This document shows positions 24,493 to 32,719 of a DNA stretch of 37,116 bases, in pieces. Position 1 is the first letter of the stretch; each line of letters starts with the position of its first letter. The position numbers and the translations under genes were made by a program. The notes beneath the pieces are model-generated. The model was not told where the DNA came from. It ran no database searches and saw only the letters and a program-made list of their open reading frames with translations. The DNA is taken from contig NZ_JAIQDW010000029.1 of the NCBI RefSeq assembly GCF_020026925.1, forward strand, positions 1 through 37,116. Direction: 5' to 3'. The stretch comes from Flavobacterium hibisci (GTDB lineage: Bacteria > Bacteroidota > Bacteroidia > Flavobacteriales > Flavobacteriaceae).

Positions 24493-24540
24493 AAACTTTT
24501 TCTGCCTCTTTCAATTTGAAAAGCAGAAAAAGTTTTTTCT
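24493..24540 (+). terminator. Terminator after receptor 3 (first of a twin pair)
   Basis: AAACTTTTTCTGC (24493-24505) pairs with GCAGAAAAAGTTT (24523-24535), then T. Loop CTCTTTCAATTTGAAAA. A near-copy follows the next gene at 25058. Confidence 0.85.
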
Positions 24541-24554
24541 TTTAAAATAAAAAG

Positions 24555-24562
24555 TATTTTTG
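24555..24562 (+). promoter_or_regulatory. -7 element of the HIT gene
   Basis: TATTTTTG, an exact TAnnTTTG, 44 bases before the ATG at 24607 and just after the receptor 3 terminator. No clear -33 element. Confidence 0.5.
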
Positions 24563-24606
24563 CCCGCAAAACTAATTTATTTCAAACCATTATTAAAACA
24601 TAGAAT

Positions 24607-25032
24607 ATGCCTAGTCCAGTTTCAGAATGCCTTTATTGTCAAAACAATGATACCTTACACCAATTAATGATAAAAATTGCAGATTTAAAAGTATCCCAGC
24701 TTTTTCTTTTTAAAGAACAATCATATTCAGGCCGCTTAAATGTAGTTTACAAAGACCATGCAGTTGAATTATATGAATTAAGCGATGAACAGCGCAATTT
24801 ATTTATGGCAGATGTAGCTACAGTTGCAAAAGCTATCGCAAAAGTATTTAATCCTGATAAAATCAATTACGGTGCTTTTAGTGACACCTTATCTCACTTA
24901 CACATACACATTGTTCCTAAATACAAAGATGGTTACGGATTTGGAAGTGTTTTTGAAATGAACCCTCAAAAAACCTATTTATCTGATGCAGAATATGAAG
25001 CTGTTATAGCAAAAATTAAAGCCAATTTGTAA
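24607..25032 (+). CDS. HIT-family protein
   Basis: A 141-residue cytosolic protein of the histidine triad superfamily, nucleotide hydrolases or transferases acting on AMP-linked or dinucleotide substrates. The catalytic triad motif is SHLHIHIVPKYKDG, matching HxHxH followed by hydrophobics. N-terminally CLYCQNN resembles the CxxC seen in many HIT proteins, which binds zinc when a second pair is present. INYGAFSDTLSHLHIHIVPK is the usual lead-in. The substrate is unknown. The gene sits between two nearly identical terminator hairpins. Confidence 0.88.
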   Translation: MPSPVSECLYCQNNDTLHQLMIKIADLKVSQLFLFKEQSYSGRLNVVYKDHAVELYELSDEQRNLFMADVATVAKAIAKVFNPDKINYGAFSDTLSHLHIHIVPKYKDGYGFGSVFEMNPQKTYLSDAEYEAVIAKIKANL

Positions 25033-25057
25033 TCAGATTTAAAATAAAGCGTTTACT

Positions 25058-25105
25058 AAAAGCTTTTTCTGCCTCGGAAATTTGAAATGCAGAAAAAGCT
25101 TTTTG
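25058..25105. terminator. Terminator after the HIT gene (second of a twin pair)
   Basis: AAAAGCTTTTTCTGC (25058-25072) pairs with GCAGAAAAAGCTTTT (25089-25103). It closely matches the hairpin at 24493-24540, sharing CTTTTTCTGCCTC and AATTTGAAA. It probably serves the HIT gene and the convergent MutS-like gene. Confidence 0.85.
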
Positions 25106-25130
25106 ATTATAAAAACACTTGGTATTAATG

Positions 25131-26927
25131 CTAGATAACCCCCATCTTCTGCATTAAAAAGGTGGCACTTTTATTTTTACAGATTCCGCTTCGGAGTTTG
25201 TAATCAAAGTGCAAATCATTGTCTTTTATTTCGACTTCAAAACACTGATTGGTTAAAATATCCGGATATTCGTTTGTGGTCAGACAAACTTCGATATCGT
25301 GCGTTGCAATGGCACCAATGGCATTTTTAGCAATCACCTTTTTAACCACTTCGATAGTTCCGTTACGTTTGTCATCAGAGTTGGTTCCTCTTAAAATTTC
25401 ATCCAATAGAACAAAAGCCGGTTTTTCTTCTAATGCATCCATAATTTGTTTCAAACGTTTGATTTCTGCAAAAAAGTAAGATTCACTATCGGCTAAGGAA
25501 TCTGACAATCGCATTGAAACTAAAACTGGAAGTGGATGAATTTTAGCTTCTGAAGCACAGACAACTGATCCTATCCCTCCCAAAACCATATTCACGCCAA
25601 GACTTCTTAAAAAAGTACTTTTTCCGGACATATTTGAACCGGTTAAAATCATAAACGATTCAGGATAAAAATGCGTATCATTCCCTACCCTGCTCACCGG
25701 ATTTAATAACGGATGACTCAGACTTTTGAACTCTATTTTATACTCCGAATTAATTTCCGGAAACACAAAATCAGGATTATTGTACGCCAGATTAGCAAGA
25801 CTACTCAAAGATTCGAACTCACCAATTACATCAATCCATTTTTCAAGCTGATCTGCATAATCGTGTTTCCACTTCAAAAGTGCTCTTAACACATGAAGAT
25901 TGAATAAAAAGCTTCCGTTAAAAAGAGTAGCAGTCACAAGATTGCTAATTGTATCCATACGGGAAAATAATTCTGAAAGCTGTTTTAAATGTGAACTGGC
26001 TGATGTATTTTTAAAGATTAGCTGGCTCTGTAAATCAATTAGTTTTTTAGACTGAAATTTTTCCTGTTCAATCTTCTCAACCAAAAGACCATATTGTTTG
26101 ATGATTTTATCGATATTATCTGCTTTGGTGATTTCAGACTGAATACGTTTCGTCACTCTTCCTAAAACAATCAGATTCGCAATAAATATATAAGTTACAT
26201 AGGAGAGCAGAATCGTTTTTGAAGTAATAAAATAAGCTGCCAGGAAACCTAAAAACAACGTTGGCAGAACAATTGACAATACATCCAAAACTTTAGGTAA
26301 TGAATTATTTCTAAATGATTTCCAATGCATTAATGATTCATATAAATCTTTACTATCATGAGTAACAATTCCCAATGCATTGAATTCCTGACGCCAGTCT
26401 GTTTTTAAAACAAGCTCTTTTATCGCGTCCTGATTTTCAAGAATAACTTCATTGGAATTCAATTTCAGCAACTGATTTGCTAATGTTTTTTTACCTATAA
26501 AAGTTGCAGTTCTGTTCAAATTCTGAAATAAAGAATGTTCCCCAAATATATCCAGATCGTAGGCATAAGGATGATGAAAATCATTGAACTCAAAACCATT
26601 TTCAAAAGGAAGTTTTTCTCTTTTCAGGAAAGAAATTTCGTTTTTATTGATTTTTAAAAGTGCTGTTAAAAGCTTTTTCTGGAAAGATAAACGCGAATGA
26701 ATGCGCATTAAAAAAATAAAACCAACAAAAAACAATAACGCACCGATTAAGTATATAATGTCATCTTTTTTGATGTAATAAAACATCAGAAATAAAAAAC
26801 TAAAAATACTTAAAAGCCTTAAAAGGCTGATACTATTAAACTTTTTGTTGGTTTTGTTTAAAGATTCTGTATAATGGGAAACCCTGTTTTGATAATAGTC
26901 CATCTTTTCAATTTTACTGAACCACAA
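25131..26927 (-). CDS. Membrane-anchored MutS-family ATPase
   Basis: A 598-residue protein. The N-terminal region has hydrophobic segments (LLRLLSIFSFLFLMFYYI, IIYLIGALLFFVGFIFLMRI, VLDVLSIVLPTLFLGFLAAY), so the protein is membrane-bound, unlike MutS or MutS2. A helical MutS core/clamp-like region follows, and the C-terminus has the MutS ABC ATPase: Walker A LTGSNMSGKST (Lys436), FFAEIKRLKQI, Walker B FVLLDEILRGTNS with D-loop, and the switch IATHDIEV. There is no mismatch-recognition (MutS I) or Smr domain. Such MutS-like membrane ATPases are widespread in Bacteroidetes and of unknown role. Confidence 0.9.
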   Translation of the reverse strand: MWFSKIEKMDYYQNRVSHYTESLNKTNKKFNSISLLRLLSIFSFLFLMFYYIKKDDIIYLIGALLFFVGFIFLMRIHSRLSFQKKLLTALLKINKNEISFLKREKLPFENGFEFNDFHHPYAYDLDIFGEHSLFQNLNRTATFIGKKTLANQLLKLNSNEVILENQDAIKELVLKTDWRQEFNALGIVTHDSKDLYESLMHWKSFRNNSLPKVLDVLSIVLPTLFLGFLAAYFITSKTILLSYVTYIFIANLIVLGRVTKRIQSEITKADNIDKIIKQYGLLVEKIEQEKFQSKKLIDLQSQLIFKNTSASSHLKQLSELFSRMDTISNLVTATLFNGSFLFNLHVLRALLKWKHDYADQLEKWIDVIGEFESLSSLANLAYNNPDFVFPEINSEYKIEFKSLSHPLLNPVSRVGNDTHFYPESFMILTGSNMSGKSTFLRSLGVNMVLGGIGSVVCASEAKIHPLPVLVSMRLSDSLADSESYFFAEIKRLKQIMDALEEKPAFVLLDEILRGTNSDDKRNGTIEVVKKVIAKNAIGAIATHDIEVCLTTNEYPDILTNQCFEVEIKDNDLHFDYKLRSGICKNKSATFLMQKMGVI

Positions 26928-26973
26928 ATATAGGTTTTACGACCTCAAAATTTGCTTTAATTCCAACCGAAAA

Positions 26974-27810
26974 TTAGTCGTTATGCATTATCAAAACCGG
27001 AATAGAAACTTCTTTTGTTATTTTTTTACTAAAACTGGAAGTAAAAAGACTTTCAAAAAAAGATCTTTTATGTGTAATAGTTGTCAAAACGTCAACATCT
27101 TTATACAGCACAAAGTCAACTATGGTCTCTTTAACATCATCACTTGGCAATACTAAAAATTCTACATTTTCATTAGCAAACTCAACCTCCCATTCTTTAA
27201 TGGTTTCGGGAGCCACATCAGATTCAGATGTTTTAACATACAGGCTTCTAACTTTAGCATTCGTTTTTTTAGCTATTTTCAGTACCTTTTTCAATTCTTT
27301 TTTATCTTTTTCGCGATAACGGGTAGTAAATCCAATCACTTTTATTTTCTTAAATTTAGCATCTATCGGCACACATAAAACCGGAACATCTACACCTGAA
27401 ATGACTGAACTTGTATTGGAACCTGTAAAGAAGGTAGTCCAGTCAGAAATTCCGTTTGTACCCATAATAACAAAATCTGCTTTTTCCTCTTCTACAGCAT
27501 TTTTTAAGTTATAAAGCAAATCACCATCCATCAAACGATGCTTGATAACAATCTCTTCTAAATTTCTTTCCATTGCAATAGTTTTCAGTTTAGGAATCTC
27601 ATCCTTAAACATCTCAAAATTAGCCAGCTCTATAGAACTGTAGATAGCGGCATAATTTTCAGGAAAAAACTGGCTGTCATATACGGGAATTTCGAAGGTA
27701 TGAAGCAGAACAAGTTCGGCATTGACGACTTTGGCAAACTCTAAAGCATGTACAAATGCATTTGTTGCTGCTTCAGAAAAATCGGTTGGGAATATTATCT
27801 TTTTCATCAT
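26974..27810 (-). CDS. Two-domain universal stress protein
   Basis: A 278-residue cytosolic protein with tandem UspA domains. The first begins KKIIFPTDFSEAATNAFVHA and contains the ATP-binding-type ADFVIMGTNGISDW, followed by SNTSSVISGVDVPVLCVP. The second (KIKVIGFTTRYREKDKKELK) lacks a clear GxxG-S motif but ends similarly (SIPVLIMHND). The UspA family helps survival under nutrient and oxidative stress. The gene may start one codon later (second Met). Its upstream region faces mnmE divergently across 240 bases of AT-rich DNA. Confidence 0.9.
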   Translation of the reverse strand: MMKKIIFPTDFSEAATNAFVHALEFAKVVNAELVLLHTFEIPVYDSQFFPENYAAIYSSIELANFEMFKDEIPKLKTIAMERNLEEIVIKHRLMDGDLLYNLKNAVEEEKADFVIMGTNGISDWTTFFTGSNTSSVISGVDVPVLCVPIDAKFKKIKVIGFTTRYREKDKKELKKVLKIAKKTNAKVRSLYVKTSESDVAPETIKEWEVEFANENVEFLVLPSDDVKETIVDFVLYKDVDVLTTITHKRSFFESLFTSSFSKKITKEVSIPVLIMHND

Positions 27811-28023
27811 TACATTTTTTTAGGTTATGTACATAAAGTTACTAAATCGTACTTAGAAGTTACCTGATAATTGTCAGTTTTACAAAAATTTTACCCTAAT
27901 TGGTTATAAGAGAAAATCTAATAAATATTAAAGTGTCTATTTAAATAAAATATAAAAACTTCAATTCAATTAATACTTTATAAAATATAAAATATCAAAT
28001 CCATAAGCCTTATAAAAACTTTG

Positions 28024-28031
28024 TACCTTTG
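28024..28031 (+). promoter_or_regulatory. -7 element of mnmE
   Basis: TACCTTTG, a canonical TAnnTTTG, 20 bases before the ATG at 28051. Because this promoter element would lie inside any longer reading frame beginning at TTG 28021, translation must start downstream of it. Confidence 0.6.
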
Positions 28032-28050
28032 CATCCTTGCAATTTACAAC

Positions 28051-29451
28051 ATGATACACCAAGATTCTATAGTCGCCCTTGCTACTCCATCCGGAGCTGG
28101 GGCTATTGCCATAATTCGTATTTCAGGTGCTGAAGCTATTTCTATTGGAAATTCAGTTTTTAAATCTGTAAAAAACAAAGATTTAACGAAGCAAAAAACA
28201 CATACACTCCATTTAGGCCACATTGTCGATGATTCAAAAACGCTGGACGAAGTGCTCGTGTCTGTTTTTAAAGGGCCTAATTCATACACAGGTGAGGATA
28301 CTATCGAAATATCATGCCATGGTTCAACCTATATTCAGCAGCAAATTATTCAGTTATTATTGAGAAAAGGTTGCCGAATGGCTGATGCGGGTGAGTTTAC
28401 ACTCAGAGCTTTCCTGAACGGAAAACTGGATTTATCGCAGGCAGAAGCTGTTGCCGATTTGATTTCGTCTGATAATGAAGCTTCACACCAAATTGCCATG
28501 CAGCAGATGCGTGGCGGTTTTAGTAATGAAATTTCAAAATTACGAGAAGAGCTTCTGAATTTTGCATCGTTGATTGAACTGGAATTGGATTTTGCCGAAG
28601 AAGATGTTGAGTTTGCTGACCGGACACAATTTAACGAATTATTAAACCGAATTGAATTTGTCTTAAAACGATTAATTGATTCATTTGCTGTTGGAAATGT
28701 CATTAAAAACGGAATTCCGGTTGCTATTGTTGGAGAACCAAACGTTGGTAAATCGACTTTATTGAATGCTTTACTAAACGAAGAGCGCGCAATTGTTTCT
28801 GATATTGCCGGAACAACCCGTGATACCATTGAAGATGAACTGGTGATTGGCGGAATCGCATTCAGATTTATCGATACTGCGGGAATTCGCGAAACAAAAG
28901 ATGTTGTAGAAAGTATTGGAATCAAAAAAACATTCGAAAAAATCGATCAGGCGCAGGTTGTCATTTATTTGTTTGATGGCTTGAAATTCAAATCATCCAG
29001 TTTAGAGTTTATCAATGAAATTGAACAGATTAAAAACAAATATCCTTTAAAGCCTTTACTTATAGTTGTAAATAAAAAAGATATTTTATCCGAGGAGGAT
29101 GCTTTAAACATTAGTGCCAAACTCGAAAACTTAAATGCGAAACTTTTATTACTATCTGCAAAAAACAAAATTGGTATTGACGAATTAAAGAATGAATTAT
29201 TGTCTTTTGTAAACACAGGAGCATTACGTAATAACGAAACTATTATCACAAATACAAGACATTATGATTCTTTATTGAAAGCTTTGGATGAAATACAAAA
29301 AGTAAAATTTGGACTGGAAAGCAATCTTTCCAGCGACTTAATTGCACTGGATATAAAAGAAGCTTTGTACCAATTCGGGCTGATTACAGGTCAGGTCTCA
29401 AACGATGAATTGCTGGGAAATATTTTCGCCAACTTTTGCATCGGAAAATAG
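28051..29451 (+). CDS. mnmE: tRNA uridine-5-carboxymethylaminomethyl modification GTPase MnmE
   Basis: MnmE with MnmG makes cmnm5U at the wobble position of tRNA. From ATG 28051 it is 466 residues, normal for the family, beginning MIHQDSIVALATPSGAGAIA as in relatives. A longer frame begins at TTG 28021 but would contain the -7 element. The N-terminal tetrahydrofolate-binding domain is followed by a helical region, then the inserted G domain: GEPNVGKSTLLNALL (G1), the IAGTTRDTIED switch, DTAG (G3) and NKKD (G4). It ends with the diagnostic C-terminal CIGK, whose cysteine is conserved for function. Single-gene unit with a clear terminator. Confidence 0.97.
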   Translation: MIHQDSIVALATPSGAGAIAIIRISGAEAISIGNSVFKSVKNKDLTKQKTHTLHLGHIVDDSKTLDEVLVSVFKGPNSYTGEDTIEISCHGSTYIQQQIIQLLLRKGCRMADAGEFTLRAFLNGKLDLSQAEAVADLISSDNEASHQIAMQQMRGGFSNEISKLREELLNFASLIELELDFAEEDVEFADRTQFNELLNRIEFVLKRLIDSFAVGNVIKNGIPVAIVGEPNVGKSTLLNALLNEERAIVSDIAGTTRDTIEDELVIGGIAFRFIDTAGIRETKDVVESIGIKKTFEKIDQAQVVIYLFDGLKFKSSSLEFINEIEQIKNKYPLKPLLIVVNKKDILSEEDALNISAKLENLNAKLLLLSAKNKIGIDELKNELLSFVNTGALRNNETIITNTRHYDSLLKALDEIQKVKFGLESNLSSDLIALDIKEALYQFGLITGQVSNDELLGNIFANFCIGK

Positions 29452-29471
29452 AAAGGCAAATATTACAAACT

Positions 29472-29508
29472 AAAAAAAACTCTGCACTGAAACTGCAGAG
29501 GTTTTTTT
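29472..29508. terminator. Terminator after mnmE, likely bidirectional
   Basis: CTCTGCA (29480-29486), loop CTGAAAC, TGCAGAG (29494-29500), then seven T; an A-run precedes the stem, so it can also serve the fucosidase gene converging from the other strand. Confidence 0.85.
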
Positions 29509-29574
29509 ACAAGTACCTAAAGTTACTATTTTACTTCACTCAAAATGAAATTTAAACTTAACCAATTTTGATAT

Positions 29575-31308
29575 TTATTGTATTTCAAAAGCTATTGCTG
29601 TGTTAAATGGCATATTTTGAGGACATGTAATTACTAAACCTTCATCACTTTGTGTCCATTTTAATTTGCCTTTATAGCCCAGCAACTTAACAGTCACAAT
29701 TTTTTTCCCATAATTCTTCTCATTTTTAGCAAGGGACTTAATTTTTATTTGACTATTCGGAGCTGGTACATTCATGCAAAAAACATATAGTTTTTTGTTT
29801 TTACCTACTGTAAATCGGATATCCTGATTATTAAATTTGAATTCAGCCTGGTTTCGGCCTAATTTACCTCCTGGAAGCATTTTCAATTTCCCATTAACCA
29901 TTTCTCCTTCAGCAGGAATTGCCCAGGCATGGCTTCCATAAACACCTTCTCCATTAATACGCATCCAGTTCCCTACTTCTTTCAGCATCTTTTGACTCTC
30001 TTCATTAATAGAACCGTCTGGCAATAAAGAAATGCATATTGCAGCATTTCCATCACGTGCAATGGCTTCAATTATGTAACGAATCATCATACCGGAATCA
30101 TAGGTAAAATCCGGCGCATAAAACCAGTCTCCCACAGGAGCTTCGGCAATCCACGGCTGATCTTTTTTAATCTCTGCCGGAATACCAAATTCCTCTGTAT
30201 TCACTGTACCATTAGTTTTGTGACGAAACTTAACTATACTAAAAGTATTTACTTTTCCGCGACGTTGTAAAGCTGTATTGTAAAAATCAGCCATAACGCT
30301 TTGCATTGCATTTGCTTTTATACCTGTTCCTGTTCCATCGCCGGTAAAGGGCCCCTGAACAGTTCCATCAGTATAAATAAAATCAGGATCGTAGTTTTTT
30401 ACAACATCCATCATTCTTAAAGCCCAATTTGTCGTATACCATTTCGCATATTCCAAATGATTACTAAAAATTCCTGCCGGGGGCGGTGACCAATCTGTAT
30501 GAGCATTTTGCTCTACACCTTTGTATTCTCTTAAATCGATACCATATAGCATTTTAGGATCATATCCTTCCCACCATTTTCCTTTCCCATCTGCAAGGGT
30601 AAGATGACCATCATAAGGAATTCCTTTTTTAGCCCCTTCTTTATCGCTTCCAAATGCTGTTTGCCACCACCACCATGTATATTCATGATGAAAAGTCACT
30701 CCATATCGCATTCCGGCTGCTTTACAGGCTTTTGCCCATTCCCCAATCAAATCTCTTTTTGGTCCAATATTTACTGAATTCCAAGGCTGGTACTTAGAAT
30801 TCCATAAATCGTAATTATCATGATGTACACCCTGAATCATTAAAAAACGTGCACCCGCATCCTTATAAATTTTTGTAAGTTTTTCAGGATCCAGCTTTGT
30901 TGGATTCCAGTCACGCAAAACTTCTTTATATCCTGATTCCGAAGGATGACCATATTTTTTGATATGGTTTTGATACGCTACTTTATCTGTTTTATAAAGA
31001 TTGCGTGCATACCAATCTCCACTTTCTCCGGCCGCTTGTGGTCCAAAATGAACCCATATTCCAAACTTGGCATTACGAAGCCAGTCAGGTTCACCAGGAT
31101 AATTTTTCTCTATAGATTCCCAGGTAGGCTCAAAAGGTCCTTTTGTAATGGGCAAATCTAATTTTACTTCTGAAAATGTTTCTAAATCTCCCATCGGAAC
31201 ACTATTAACAGCCAATGGAGCTGGCACGGCAGGTATAGAATTTTTATCCTGAGCATGAATACTCAACTGAAATAAAGACAATACCGCGAATAAAATTTTT
31301 TTTCTCAT
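29575..31308 (-). CDS. GH29 alpha-L-fucosidase
   Basis: A 577-residue exported glycosidase that releases terminal alpha-L-fucose from glycans. Signal peptide MRKKILFAVLSLFQLSIHA. The (beta/alpha)8 domain begins with PDWLRNAKFGIWVHFGPQAA, followed by GDWYARNLYK and the active-site stretch MIQGVHHDNYDLWNSKYQPW (with the conserved histidines). The likely nucleophile Asp lies in PDFIYTDGTVQGPF. A C-terminal beta-sandwich follows after about residue 450. The next upstream gene is the truncated SusD at 31483, suggesting a former polysaccharide utilisation locus for fucosylated glycans. No SusC partner survives here. Confidence 0.92.
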   Translation of the reverse strand: MRKKILFAVLSLFQLSIHAQDKNSIPAVPAPLAVNSVPMGDLETFSEVKLDLPITKGPFEPTWESIEKNYPGEPDWLRNAKFGIWVHFGPQAAGESGDWYARNLYKTDKVAYQNHIKKYGHPSESGYKEVLRDWNPTKLDPEKLTKIYKDAGARFLMIQGVHHDNYDLWNSKYQPWNSVNIGPKRDLIGEWAKACKAAGMRYGVTFHHEYTWWWWQTAFGSDKEGAKKGIPYDGHLTLADGKGKWWEGYDPKMLYGIDLREYKGVEQNAHTDWSPPPAGIFSNHLEYAKWYTTNWALRMMDVVKNYDPDFIYTDGTVQGPFTGDGTGTGIKANAMQSVMADFYNTALQRRGKVNTFSIVKFRHKTNGTVNTEEFGIPAEIKKDQPWIAEAPVGDWFYAPDFTYDSGMMIRYIIEAIARDGNAAICISLLPDGSINEESQKMLKEVGNWMRINGEGVYGSHAWAIPAEGEMVNGKLKMLPGGKLGRNQAEFKFNNQDIRFTVGKNKKLYVFCMNVPAPNSQIKIKSLAKNEKNYGKKIVTVKLLGYKGKLKWTQSDEGLVITCPQNMPFNTAIAFEIQ

Positions 31309-31446
31309 TTTTATTTAATTTATTATTTGAATCATTTGAAACTGAATATTGAAAACTTAAACTTTTTATTGATAAATTATTACAATTTACATTTTTTTAA
31401 ATTACATCTTTTATCTCAATTCAGTTTTTGACCTACCTAAAAAAAT

Positions 31447-31474
31447 CATTTCCTGCCGTTTGTGACAGGAAATG
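31447..31474 (-). terminator. Terminator after the SusD remnant (minus strand)
   Basis: CATTTCCTG (31447-31455) pairs with CAGGAAATG (31466-31474). On the minus strand the hairpin is followed by ATTTTTTTAGG. A functional-looking terminator kept behind a broken gene. Confidence 0.75.
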
Positions 31475-31482
31475 AAACATAA

Positions 31483-31938
31483 TTAATTAGGATATCCAGT
31501 ATTTTGAGTCAATTTAGTATTAACATTTCTTTCTGCCTGAGGAATAGGCCATAATTCATTTACCCCTTTTGCAAAATTTCTTTTTTGATAAATCAAATAA
31601 CCTTCTTCATCAACTTTAAAGGCAGTATAATTAGCCGGATCATTGGTTAACTTCATACCTGTAAACTGACGATTCAATTTTTCTGCAGCGATTCCCCATC
31701 TTAAGATATCATAATAGTGAAGTCCTTCAAAAGCAAACTCTACCTCACGTTCGACTCTAATTTTCTCTCTCAATTCAGTGGGATTAGTAGTTGTTATTGC
31801 CGGCATATTTACATCTGCTCTTGCTCTTATTTTGTTGATAGTTTCGTCTAACAAAGATTGATCTATAGCTTCGCCAGCTTCTAATTTAGACTCTAAATAA
31901 CTCAGTAATACTGTCTTTTTTAAAAATTTTCTGGTCAT
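31483..31938 (-). pseudogene. Truncated SusD/RagB-family gene
   Basis: 151 codons encoding only the C-terminal part of a SusD-type surface glycan-binding lipoprotein, normally about 450-600 residues. Preserved SusD features are LLSYLESKLEAG, INKIRARADVNMPAI, TELREKIRVEREVEFAFEGL, HYYDILRWG and the end LWPIPQAERNVNTKLTQNTG. The first residues, MTRKFLKKTV, look like the RKF(L) segment that precedes this region in full SusD proteins, joined directly to LLSYLES, indicating an internal deletion as well as loss of the N-terminal two-thirds. It has no signal peptide or lipobox, so cannot reach the surface. No SusC gene is adjacent. Confidence 0.8.
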
Positions 31939-32197
31939 AATTTGTTTGGTTTAAATAGTTATTAAGTCATTTCAAATAAAGCTTAATTATACATTTACGT
32001 TTTTATCATTTTAACAATACAATAAGTATCGAAAAACAAATAAATTTAGCAGTATAAAAAACATAAAATTATTGATGTATATTTTAAATTAAAATCACAT
32101 ATAGATATATAAAATTTTATTATTTATATTTTTTATACCATTTATTAAAAAAGAAGCAAAACAAATTTATAATCTACAGGGATTAAATGCATTATTC

Positions 32198-32234
32198 AAA
32201 AACGATTTTTTATTATATAAAAACGTTTTTATTA
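32198..32234. promoter_or_regulatory. Two LacI-like operator motifs, possible relic
   Basis: AAAAACGTTTTT (32219-32230) is a 12-base perfect palindrome with a central CpG, as in LacI-family operators. A near-copy, AAAAACGATTTTTTATTA, lies at 32198-32215. They are about 260 bases upstream of the SusD remnant, where a SusC-SusD promoter or coding region could have been. The rest of 31939-32445 is A/T-rich with no gene seen. Confidence 0.35.
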
Positions 32235-32445
32235 GATAATTTTTAACTTTTCAGGTTAATGATCTACTTAAGAAGTTTTATTTATGAATGGAAAAATTGC
32301 CTGAAAAATCATTTTATAATTTCACAGCCTTGAGTTTTAGGCTGAAGGTTAAAAAGAAATGCTTTTTTTCTAAGGATATTAGAGGCGAATCAATAATTTC
32401 CTCAAATTTAAAAAATTAAAAAATTAGTCTTACAAAAATTAAAAA

Positions 32446-32622
32446 ATGGTTCTATATCAGTACTGCTTTTCAATACTTTTCTTAGCATTCTCCGGAATCC
32501 TGACAGCTAAAGCAGGCGGATAGCATACTTTAAAAGCTGTGTTGCGTATCTGCCTTTGGGGTACATTTGCAATGACTGCTTCAGCCCTTGTAGGGCATCT
32601 TTTTGGGGTTCAGAATATTTAA
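32446..32622 (+). pseudogene. C-terminal remnant of a VIT/CCC1-type iron transporter
   Basis: The frame from ATG 32446 reads CFSILFLAFSGILTAKAGG, then TAG (32521-32523), then HTLKAVLRICLWGTFAMTAS and ALVGHLFGVQNI to TAA 32620-32622. FLAFSGILTAKAGG and the final GTFAMTASALVGHLFG match the last two membrane helices of VIT1/CCC1 proteins (FLALxGxxSARxGG ... GGALAMAxTxxIGxLFG), which move Fe2+ or Mn2+. The normal protein has about 230 residues and five helices; here about 58 codons remain with an in-frame stop. It lies 97 bases before the thioredoxin-ApbE cassette. Confidence 0.7.
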
Positions 32623-32719
32623 GTTTTACAGATTCAAAATTTAATCAAATCTTAAGTCTGATAAAAAACCAAAAAGACACATATTTCGTTAATTAGTATA
32701 ATATAAACATGTCATCAAG

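Noticed and set aside
28021..28050. Ten extra N-terminal codons of mnmE starting at TTG
   Set aside because: They contain the -7 promoter element TACCTTTG, and the ATG at 28051 gives the normal MnmE start.
28350..28925. Minus-strand 191-codon open frame opposite mnmE
   Set aside because: Serine-rich shadow of a strongly conserved GTPase gene; no promoter or domain.
967..32622. Recoded TAG (stop codon readthrough or alternate code) to explain the in-frame stops
   Set aside because: Normal genes end at TAG (for example MarR at 9152-9154 and mnmE at 29449-29451), the VIT, SusD and PepSY genes also lack most of their length, and no suppressor tRNA is visible.
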